DNA of 64,000 bases, taken from NCBI GenBank assembly GCA_032164245.1, contig JAVMKO010000001.1, positions 64,896,892-64,960,891 on the forward strand. The letters run 5' to 3'. Both the position numbers and the translations under genes were made by a program. The notes below the pieces were generated by a model, which ran no database searches, was not told the origin of the DNA, and saw only the letters and a program-made list of their open reading frames with translations. This DNA is from Sternotherus odoratus (Eukaryota; Chordata; Testudines; Kinosternidae). This document shows, one piece after another, positions 57,501 through 64,000 of this stretch (position 1 is the first letter of the stretch; the number at the start of each line of letters is the position of its first letter).

Positions 57501-60500
57501 AAATGGTAGATGGACAACTTTAGTACTGCGCAAGCTACTGGTAAATGTTCTCTCATGACTGACTCACTCTGTGATGCTCCCAGCTCCTCTTATCTTTAGA
57601 TCTCCTCCTAAATCTAGAGTTTCCTGTGCGGTAGACTCCTAAAGAGCAACAACCAGGCCAGAAGCCTGCCCAAGAATGTATTTGCTTTAATTATGATGAT
57701 CATTACTATTGTTTCAATTTTTGTAAAGGCACTTATGGTTTAATTAAGGTTTGAAAAGAGTTTTCACAAGTTAATTGAGGGTATGTCTCCACTAGAAATG
57801 TAAGTTGATCTATATTAGATCTATATTAGATCAACTTACAGCCACCGCAGTTATTACTGTGGTGATGCATGGCCACACTGCCCTTCTTGGCTTTGTGGTG
57901 CATGTCCTCATCAGGAGTGTTTTCGCCGACCTAAGAGAAGGAGTGTAGGGAGCTGAAAGCCTGGTCTCGCAGCTCCCTGCAGCAAACCCGGCTGCCCCAC
58001 AAGCTCTGGGACTTCTGGAAGGATCTACTCGCCCACTCTCCGTTCCCTGCCAGGAGTGCAGGCGGGGGGTAGGGGAGAGGCACTTGGGCTTCTCACCCCA
58101 GCTCCCAGCCAGGACTGGGGGTCTAGCAATCTGGACTTCTCATCCCATCTCCCAGTCAGCGGGGGGAGTCCACTCTCATCCAGCTCCCAGATGATAGTGG
58201 GGTCTAGCCACCCAGCTCTGCAGTGAAGCGAGGGGCAGCTGGGCTTTAGCTGCCCAGCTTTCTTGTCAATTTCACAGTTTCTGCCTTACTTTGACCCAAC
58301 TGTGTATTATAGACCAGCCCTAAGTTATCAAAGCTAGTTATTGTGGTCACTCGGGTGAAATAAAGTTAGTTATTCTTTACCTTAATGTACACTTCATTTT
58401 CAGAGGCATCACAAAACCACTCCTTGCTATTAAATTGTGTACATGAACATGGAACCTGATTTGTGTGTTCTTTATTTTCATTCTTTTTCCAGTCTGTAGA
58501 ATTGTGTCTTCCACAGCATTCCAGCTAGAAAAAAAATATCCCGTCATTTTTAAGGCCAAAACAAATAAAGAATGACACACTGTGCCCCCAAGGTAGACAG
58601 AATTATAGTACAATAAGAGATAGAAGTGTCAGTGATGTAGTTTATTCCTAAAAATATATATGTTACTAGCAAAAATACCTGGCGTTGATCGGGGTATTTG
58701 TAATTGGAAACTGGGATGTAAAAAGCCTACAATGTTTTTTATTAATACAAATTTTGTTCAGAAGTCTCATTTTGTCTAATTAATTTCATTCTCTTGCATT
58801 TAGATGTGGGGGGGGGAGGGGGGAGCGAGCTGAGTGAGTGCGGGGGCCGTTTAGGAAGGGGGGTTGAGATTTTAAAAATTTTCTATTCTTACCTGAGGGG
58901 GGGAGAGAGCTGAGCGAGTGGGGGGAGGGGTTGAAGGAGGGACGGGGGAGAGAGCTGAGAATGCGGGGGCCGTTGGAGGGGGGAGGGGGCAGCGAGCTGA
59001 GCGAGTGCGGGGTCCGTTGGAGGGGTGTATTATTTCATCATAACTATGTCACAGAGAACAGCAGGTGTTAACCTGCTGCCCAGCTGATGTTAATGGGTTT
59101 TAAAGAATTTCACCCCTAGGGGGTGTAAGAGGTGAGATTTTAAAAATTTTCGATTCTTACCCTGATTAGGACCCTAAAGCCTGTAACTGTACCAAATTTC
59201 AAGTCTCTAGCTCAAACGGTGTGGAAAGAGTAAGGGAACATACATACACGCACACACCATTTGACTTATATATATATATAGACTTGCAAAAATACCCGGC
59301 ATTGCTCGGGTCCATCAGAGTGGGGGAGGGGGGAGAGAGCTGAGTGAGTGGGGGGGCCGTTGGAGTGGGGGGATAGGGGGGAGATTAAAAAAAATTTCGA
59401 TTCTTACCTGAGGGGGGAGAGAGCTGAGCAAGTGTGTGGGGGGGGCATTGGAGGGGTGGAGGGGGGAGATAGCTGAGTGAGTGGGGGGGGCGTTGGAGTG
59501 GGGGGAGGAGGGAGAGAGCTGAGCGAGTTCAGGGGCCATTGGAGGGGGGGAGGGGGGAGAGAGCTTAGCGAGTGGGGGGGTCCGTGGGGGGGAGGGGGGA
59601 GAGAGCTGAGCGAGTGGGGGGGCCGTTGGAGTGGGGGAAGATTTTAAAAATTTTCGATTCTTACCTGAGGGGGGAGAGAGCTGAGCAAGTGGGGGGGTCG
59701 TTGGAGGGGGGAGGGGAGAGAGCTGAGTGGGGGCCGTTGGAGTGGGGGGGAGGGGAGAGAGAGCTGAGCGAGTGGGGGAGCCTTTGGAGTGGGGGGAGGG
59801 GGGGAGATTTTAAAAAATTTCTATTCTTACCTGAGGGGGGAGAGAGCTGAGTGAGTGTGGGGGCCGTTGGAGGGGGAGGGGGGAGAGAGCTGAGCGAGTG
59901 CGGGGGCCGTTGGAGGGGGGTGAGATTTTAAAAAATTTCGATTCTTACCTGAGGGGGAAGAGAGCTGAGCGAGTGGGGAGGCTGTTGGAGGAGGGGAGGG
60001 GGGAGAGAGCTGAGCGAGTGCAGGGGCCGTTGGAGGGGGGAGGGGGCAGCGAGCTGAGCGAGTGCGGGGTCCATTGGAGGGGGGTATTATTACATCATAA
60101 CTATGTCACAGAGAACAGCAACTGTTAACCTGCTGCCCAGCTGATGTGAATGGGCTTTAAAGAATTTCACCCCTGGGAGGCGTCAGAGGTGAGATTTGAA
60201 AAATTTTCAACTCTTACCCTGATTAGGACCCTATAGCCTATAACTGTACCAAATTTCAAGTCTCTAGCTCAAACGGTGTGGAAGGAGTAAGGCAGCATAC
60301 ATGCATGCACGCATACACCATTTGACTTTTATATATATAGATATTGTCTCACTATTCTCTAGCACGTAAGAATCCAATCTCTTCCAAAACAGCCATTGCA
60401 GATATTTGTAATAGCAATGGCATGTCTGAATGTTCATTTTACATGTATATATTAGGAGAGGAATATGTTCTTAAAATATATATTTGAAAGAAATTTCTAT

Positions 60501-62451
60501 TTGGGACACAAGGTTTATGACAGAACTACTAAAAATATAAACTGGGAATGTTATTATAATGTTTTTATTCCAGGACAAATGTCAAATATTTTGGCCATCA
60601 CACTCAGGCTTCATCAAGGTTTAAATATGAGTTAAGAAGGCATACACTTCATACATTGTTGTTTATGCAGTGAAGCAGTAGAGGCACCAAACTTACAACA
60701 GGCCAGGCCACAGGGAAATGCTACCAGGAAGAAAAGTGAAAAATCTGTAAAAATAGCAGAGAAAATGGAGTGCATTTCCATAATTAGGGCCAGATTTCTA
60801 AGGCATACAGGCTTGTTTGAGACACCTCTGTAAGAGCCAGATTTTCCAAAGCACTCACAACTCAGCAGCTCTTATGGTGACACTTACGGTAAGATTTTTA
60901 TGAGCTCAGCTCCCAACATGCTGAGCTCTTTTGAAAACCCAGCCATTTATGTTAGTACCTTGTAGCAGGCAGCTGACTAAGTACTTGCTGAGTCAGCCCC
61001 TGCTCCCTCCTTACCCCTGCAAAAGCCACAAGCCTCTGCAAGCAGCCTGCTGAGGCAGGCTAATTGGCCAGCTGGCTGTAGCTCTGCGCTGCAGAGGGCT
61101 TGATGGGCTCCACCTGGCAGCCTCCACAGGTATATAAGCCCTGCTAGGGAGGAAGCCAGTGTGGGTTGTGGAGCTGGGAGATAGAGGTAGGAAGAAAGAG
61201 TGAAGGAAAGAGAAGGTGCAGGGTGGTCAAACTAGCAGAGGCAGCAAGCCTGAAGGGGCTAGTTAACCCTGAGGCCAGCCAGAGACATAAGGCTGAGCCT
61301 CAACCTGCACTGGGCAAGAAGCTGTATATAGGTGGTGGGGTTTGTGCACTGTGTAAATAGAAATAAAAGACACTGGTGAAGCCACAGAGCAGTCTCCGGC
61401 TGATATTTTGAAGAGGGCGGTCAGGGGCCCGCTTACACACCTAAATGAGAGTGGAGCTCTTTTGACAATCTGGCCACAAGGTCCTCGCTTTAGAGTTAGC
61501 ACTTGGTAAAAAGCTAACACCACCCCAAAATCACATGGGTCAGCTCCAGGCTTCCTTCCCCAAACCATGTTTGAATATCAGTGGTAGACCAGTTTGGAAA
61601 GCTAAATTTCTGTCCTAGGGGAAATTCTAATATTTCAACATTTGTTTTAATCCTAAAACAGTATGAAAAGCCAAAATATTATTATTAATAATAATGATGC
61701 ACTTGGACACTATGATGATGAGTATGGGATAATGCATTGGAGAGATTGGCGTTGCCCCAACGAAGACATGTGACAATTCTCGTGTGATTGCTGCAACAGT
61801 GTAACCCCAGGTATACCCTCTTACAGGACAGTGTCCAATCCTCTCCATGCTGGGCCACCACCCTTAGACAATGTGCATGGGGTTGAGGCCACGGCCACAT
61901 ACTGCCCACATCCTTTGTAGCTTCTAGTATTGGTCAAGGCATTAGAGAATTGGTATTGGTATTAGAGAAAAGGTATTGGCCACATCCTTTGTAGCTTCTA
62001 GTATTGGTCAAGGCATTAGAGAATTTCCTTCAGGGGCCTAATTAGGACAATGGTATACAATGACCGGGACTGTGCCTGCCCCTGTACAGGGTGGCAAAGC
62101 GAGGGTGGGGAGGAATCCTTTTGCACATCTGTACAGCTAGCTATATCAATGCTGTAGACATCCAAGTTTTCAGTTAAACAGTAGGGAATATATCTACTTA
62201 CATCTGACACCAGCTGCCATGATATATAAGCCTGTGTCTAAACAACAGTTTTTCAGTCAGTGTTTTATGACAGAGACTGTTCATGTAATAAAAGGTGATA
62301 GAACACTTCCTGGGTTGTGATTTTTCAATTTTCTGCTTACGGTATGCTGCACAGCATTCAGAATATCCCACTCATATTCTCTTCCAGTCAGATTTTTGTT
62401 TCCATAGTTAGAAATAAGTGCATCAATTCTGTCATTCCACATAATCTGGAC
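54518..62451 (-). CDS. TSPAN19: TSPAN19, tetraspanin 19 (3' four coding exons)
   Basis: Tetraspanins are four-pass membrane proteins that organise other membrane proteins in microdomains; TSPAN19 itself is poorly characterised. Four spliced exons (111, 144, 84 and 72 bp including stop) join in phase 0 to give the last 136 residues. They cover most of the large extracellular loop, TM4 and the cytoplasmic tail. The loop begins VQIMWNDRIDALISNYGNKN, carries the hallmark CCG in LECCGRHNSTDW, then VPCSC, WFCD and GCDEY, the six cysteines of a tetraspanin loop. TM4 is MVLIAINIALLTVEVLLFTL, with an acidic residue inside the helix, followed by the basic tail KNIKKNK. These motifs match TSPAN19 more closely than other tetraspanins I know. 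TM1-TM3 exons must lie beyond 64000. No stop or frameshift is present. The introns (1140, 2567, 3816 bp) are loaded with transposons. Confidence 0.93.
54720..54950 (+). mobile_element. MIR SINE in the last TSPAN19 intron
   Basis: TTGTGTGACCTTACACAGGT, then TTTGCTCCCCCTCTGTAAAA and TGGGAATAATAGC, the sense order of the MIR core region, followed by the GTGTTGTGAGG-type 3' part. It lies on the strand opposite to the gene. Confidence 0.8.
54960..55284. other. Intron sequence, C-rich, no exon
   Basis: A C-rich segment (CTCAGCCCCACACCTGAGGC, then similar units to about 55200) with imperfect repeats. It is probably a transposon fragment of unidentified class. The open frames are compositional. Confidence 0.4.
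55285..55552. mobile_element. Degraded MITE in TSPAN19 intron
   Basis: The left end AGGCTATGCCTACTCTAGAG and the right end, read on the other strand, AGGGTTTATCTACACTACCA, are diverged versions of the AGGGTATGTCTACACT terminus common in turtle MITEs. The interior includes GGGGGAGAGCTCTCCCGCCG, a good local palindrome. Confidence 0.6.
55730..55813 (-). CDS. TSPAN19: TSPAN19 exon: end of loop and first part of TM4
   Basis: 84 bp, 28 codons. The acceptor TTTTTCCTAG precedes 55813 and the donor GTAAGA follows 55730. It encodes GCDEYIKMWFENNTMVLIAI then NIALLTVE. It carries the last loop cysteine in the G-C motif, then enters the fourth membrane helix. NNT is a potential glycosylation site but very close to the membrane. 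Confidence 0.95.
56920..57400 (+). mobile_element. L2/Rex1-like LINE C-terminal fragment
   Basis: Plus-strand translation across frameshifts gives a VKFQVKLLISTYKALKDLGP-like block (56945-57010), the conserved segment before the LINE C-terminus (compare K-I-L-V-L-T-Y-K-x-L-H-G-L-x-P). Later come a NLFPNVRLYEINSG-like block and SLCSSFLITAV. The element is old and lies antisense in the second TSPAN19 intron. Confidence 0.5.
57778..58320 (+). mobile_element. MITE-like repeat in TSPAN19 intron
   Basis: Starts GAGGGTATGTCTCCACTAGA, the same terminus family as at 51783. A local palindrome TAAGTTGATCTA ... TAGATCAACTTA sits at 57802-57839. The GC-richer body contains two or three imperfect units around CTTCTCACCCCAGCTCCCAG. 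The right terminus is uncertain. Confidence 0.5.
58381..58524 (-). CDS. TSPAN19: TSPAN19 exon: CCG motif of the large extracellular loop
   Basis: 144 bp, 48 codons. The acceptor TTTTTTTTCTAG precedes 58524 and the donor GTAAAG follows 58381. It encodes LECCGRHNSTDWKKNENK through VPCSC and EWFCD to ENEVYIK. The Cys-Cys-Gly motif defines tetraspanins, and the Cys residues of PCSC and WFCD are the expected disulfide partners. HNST is a potential N-glycosylation site. The longer open frame 58377-58613 in another register is a shadow of this exon. Confidence 0.95.
58665..59281 (-). mobile_element. Helitron-like element, non-autonomous copy A
   Basis: Shares both ends with 53077-53882: ACTAGCAAAAATACCTGGCG at the left and the TATATATATATAG end at the right. 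It also shares the inner blocks TTTGTAATTGGAAACTGGGA, CATAACTATGTCACAGAGAA and CACCCCTAGGGGGTGTAAGA. The protein-coding middle has been replaced by a G-rich minisatellite. It lies in the largest visible TSPAN19 intron, immediately followed head-to-tail by copy B. Confidence 0.65.
58805..59030 (+). repeat. G-rich minisatellite in copy A
   Basis: Four units built on GAGCTGAGCGAGTGCGGGGG with long G runs (up to nine), interrupted once by a TTTTAAAAATTTTC segment. Confidence 0.85.
59282..60342 (-). mobile_element. Helitron-like element, non-autonomous copy B
   Basis: Begins ACTTGCAAAAATACCCGGCA exactly where copy A ends and finishes with ATTTGACTTTTATATATATA then GA near 60342. The body is an expanded version of the same G-rich minisatellite (about 14 GAGCTGAG units), followed by the common tail (CATAACTATGTCACAGAGAA ... 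ACCAAATTTCAAGTCTCTAG). Head-to-tail joining without spacer is typical of rolling-circle Helitron products. Confidence 0.65.
59315..60090 (+). repeat. G-rich minisatellite in copy B
   Basis: About 14 units of 40-85 bp with the core GGGGGGAGAGAGCTGAGCGA followed by a G-run, CCGTTGGAG, and in some units an AT-rich spacer with TTTTAAAAATTTTCGATTCT. The plus strand carries nearly all the G. Open frames on either strand here are repeat translations. Confidence 0.9.
60343..60960. other. Intron sequence with degraded repeat
   Basis: No exon. From about 60780 the words GGGCCAGATTTCTAAGGCAT and GAGCTCTTTTGAAAACCCAG resemble a common degenerate turtle repeat (cf. the TTTTCAAA block near 4050). Confidence 0.45.
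60961..61437 (+). mobile_element. Solo LTR in TSPAN19 intron
   Basis: 477 bp, ends TGTAGC...GCTTACA, flanked by five-base words TACCT (60956-60960) and CACCT (61438-61442) that agree at four positions, a good target duplication. A TATA box GTATATAAGCC lies at about 61131 and AATAAA at about 61363, placed as in an LTR (promoter, then poly(A) signal). No internal viral sequence remains. Its promoter is antisense to TSPAN19. Confidence 0.75.
61438..61905. other. Intron sequence, no recognised feature
   Basis: No exon or transposon recognised. Confidence 0.45.
61906..62025. repeat. 46-bp perfect direct duplication
   Basis: The block CCACATCCTTTGTAGCTTCT ... GCATTAGAGAATT occurs at 61906-61951 and 61980-62025, a period of 74 bp, without mismatches. 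Between them are shorter copies of GGTATTGG and ATTAGAGAA. It is a recent local duplication about 315 bp from the TSPAN19 exon on its 3' (lower-coordinate) side. Confidence 0.9.
62341..62451 (-). CDS. TSPAN19: TSPAN19 exon: start of the large extracellular loop
   Basis: 111 bp, 37 codons. The acceptor TATTAACAG precedes 62451 and the donor GTAAGC follows 62341 (minus-strand reading). It encodes the segment following TM3, with VQIMWNDRIDALIS at its start and WDILNAVQHT at its end, placing it immediately before the CCG motif. It is an amphipathic helical part of the loop. Confidence 0.92.
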
Positions 62452-62504
62452 CTGTTAATACAGAGCATTTACAATACACACTGATTGATTTAAAATGAAC
62501 TGCC

Positions 62505-62770
62505 CCAACTACTGTATTATTAGTATACAGAGGCCCCAACTGAGATTAAGACCTCATTATGCTAGGCACTGTACAAACATGTAGTGAGAAACAGTCCTTA
62601 TGCTGAAGAGCTTTAGTCAAAATAGACAACATAGGCAAAGGGTGGGATGGGAAACTGAAGCATAGAGTTGAAATGACTTGTTAGAGATCACACAGCAGGT
62701 CAAAGGCAGAGATAGGATCCTCCTGATTTCCTGTCTCCCACTATGGTGTCCTATCCACTAGAGTAGACCA
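62505..62770 (-). mobile_element. MIR-type SINE next to the TSPAN19 exon
   Basis: On the plus strand GCTAGGCACTGTACAAACAT, GATGGGAAACTGAAGCATAG and GATCACACAGCAGGTCAAAG run in the antisense MIR order, with the extended 5' part (CCCCAACTGAGATTAAGACC). It ends about 55 bp from the acceptor of the exon at 62341-62451. Confidence 0.7.
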
Positions 62771-63329
62771 TGCTGCCTCTATGTCTTCTTAGAGTTCTGA
62801 TAAAAGAACATGTATTTCAGCAACATGTTGTATACTCTGGTTTCCATTAAAAGGCTCAGGGACCTGGAAGCTGGACATTGCTGTTATGGAAGGAGGCTCT
62901 CAGTGTTTCCACTTTTGGGAAAGGGGATACTGCCGCCAGTGGTTTTGCTTTTACTGACATTCTGCTTTCTTCAAGGGCCACCTGTGAGCAATGTTGCTCT
63001 GGCCTCTTTACCAAACGAGAGAACATCTGCAGCCACAGGAGCAACAGAAAAGAAGAAAGCAAAAATGGGAAGATGAACAAAGTGATCCAGGGGAACAGCA
63101 GCCTCTCAGGCATTGGAGTGACAGATCACAAGGAAAAGTGCTGTTGACAGAGGGTTTGAGTAACATATGAGAACACACTGTCTTCACTAGACCCACTAAA
63201 TTGACCACTGATGCATTGATAGCTGCAGTGTCGATCTTCCAGTAAGTGCAGACAAGCCCTCAGTCTCTCTTGCTGAAGACTTTCCACCTTGTATTAAACA
63301 ATATGCATTGAGCCAGCAAATGAGAGAGG
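62771..63329. other. Intron sequence upstream of the first visible TSPAN19 exon
   Basis: I searched the minus strand here for the exons coding TM1-TM3 (hydrophobic runs between splice sites) and found none. The hydrophobic stretch in the open frame 62856-63113 lacks tetraspanin features. Confidence 0.5.
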
Positions 63330-63480
63330 ATAACTTGATAGCCCAGTGGATAAAGAAGTCACCTTAATGACAGGCAACCCACATTCAACTCTCTGTTTGT
63401 CAGGTGAGGAGGGATTGAAATTGCATCTCCCACATCCCAGGTGAGTACTGTAGCCACTGGACTAATGGTCACAAGAGAGG
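63330..63480. repeat. tRNA-like foldback repeat
   Basis: GATAGCCCAGTGGATAAAGA pairs imperfectly with the inverse of GTGAGTACTGTAGCCACTGG followed by ACTA. Each arm looks like a tRNA-derived A-box region (TAGCCCAGTGG). This is a common foldback repeat of turtles and crocodilians; the B box is degraded. Confidence 0.5.
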
Positions 63481-63774
63481 TGTGAGTTAGGCATGCACCG
63501 CTTAGATGCCTGACTCCAAAAGAGGGTCCCAGCTGTGGACTGAAAGCAGTAGTAAGTGCCTCTCTCTACAGCTAGACTTAGGCACCTATCAGCCAGACAG
63601 GGGCAAGGCTTAGATTACATCCATCTCATCAGCATCTGGTATTGAGTAGGTTAGGTGGCTCCTCGCCTACTATGCTCATAGTTGTGGATCCCATTCTCAG
63701 GCATCTATCTCTCCCTTTGGATTGTAAAGGAGCCTATGTGCCTAACTGAGCATTTGTGGATTCTAGTTATTTTC
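63481..63774. other. Repeat-like sequence leading into the inverted repeat
   Basis: Contains several TTAGGCACCTA / GAGCCTA-type words (for example near 63590 and 63730), typical of a family of turtle repeats. It has no coding content. Confidence 0.4.
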
Positions 63775-64000
63775 AAGGAGCCTAAAGGTTAGGTATTGCA
63801 ACACTTACTGTTGTAATATCTAAATCTTTTGTGGATAGTGACTTCAGTGAGTTTAGGTGCCCACAGGTTCAGACTGCAGATGAGCAGCGGTTTTGTGGAT
63901 TGTGGATTTAGGTACCACTGTAATCCACTGAGGCCACTATCCACAAAAGATTTAGATATTACAACAGTAAGTGTTGCAATATCTAACCTTTAGGCTCCTT
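63775..64000. repeat. 75-bp inverted repeat with 76-bp loop, truncated by window end
   Basis: Arm 63775-63849 (AAGGAGCCTAAAGGTTAGGT ... CTTCAGTG) and arm 63926-64000 (CACTGAGGCCACTATCCACA ... TTTAGGCTCCTT) are reverse complements with only about three mismatches. The right arm runs into the window boundary, so the palindrome may be longer. Confidence 0.92.

Noticed and set aside
58377..58613. 78-codon open frame on the minus strand
   Set aside because: It overlaps the TSPAN19 CCG exon in a different register; the tetraspanin frame with splice sites is the real one.
62856..63113. Hydrophobic minus-strand frame considered as a TSPAN19 transmembrane exon
   Set aside because: No tetraspanin motif, no fitting splice sites in phase 0, and the sequence does not resemble TM1-TM3 of the family.

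Overview
This is a vertebrate nuclear window, most likely from a cryptodiran turtle. The evidence is a tRNA-derived SINE at 18845-19064 of the turtle Cry I type, several generations of CR1 LINEs, MIR and L2-like relics, many short TIR transposons and a Helitron-like family. There is no operon-like gene packing and no rRNA, real tRNA or CRISPR array.

Only one host gene can be supported firmly. Four coding exons of a tetraspanin lie on the minus strand between 54518 and 62451. All are bounded by AG/GT splice sites, all are phase 0, and they are read in the order 62451-62341, 58524-58381, 55813-55730, 54589-54518. The CCG motif, the P-C-S-C motif, a WFCD segment, the GC motif and a final membrane helix identify it as TSPAN19. 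The first part of the protein (TM1-TM3) must be encoded beyond the right edge. In human, TSPAN19 lies between SLC6A15 and LRRIQ1, so roughly 1-54 kb here is probably the intergenic space towards SLC6A15.

Layout. 1-7.5 kb: AT-rich unique DNA, a decayed Ty3/gypsy polyprotein with a chromodomain (2.3-3.3 kb) and an LTR-like block (6.1-6.4 kb). 7.5-10.3 kb: a long CR1 running from endonuclease to 3' end, minus strand. 10.6-19 kb: two Tigger-like MITEs, a CR1 3' fragment and the turtle SINE. 22.6-27.1 kb: an L2-like LINE and a second LINE whose endonuclease and RT halves face away from each other, as in a twin-primed insertion. 27-38 kb: mostly unique sequence with a decayed minus-strand protein remnant (34.2-35.1 kb), a hAT-like MITE and one unexplained candidate exon (37417-37547). 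38.4-43.7 kb: MIR, a CR1 endonuclease fragment, a Myb/SANT pseudogene of Harbinger type, a solo LTR and a 1.3 kb MITE with a GC-rich repeat core. 46.4-51 kb: a CR1 split by another LINE with an 11-bp target duplication, a third GC-core MITE and another CR1 piece. 53-64 kb: a Helitron-like element with a Rep-like N-terminal remnant, then TSPAN19 with introns full of transposons (tandem Helitron-like copies with a G-rich minisatellite, a solo LTR, MITEs), and a 75-bp inverted repeat at the right edge.

The coding story is simple: TSPAN19 is intact where visible, and everything else recognisable is mobile DNA at different stages of decay. The items most worth a second look are the GC-rich tandem cores shared in style by MITEs with different termini, the tandem Helitron-like copies inside TSPAN19, the orphan exon, and the young inverted repeat at the right edge.
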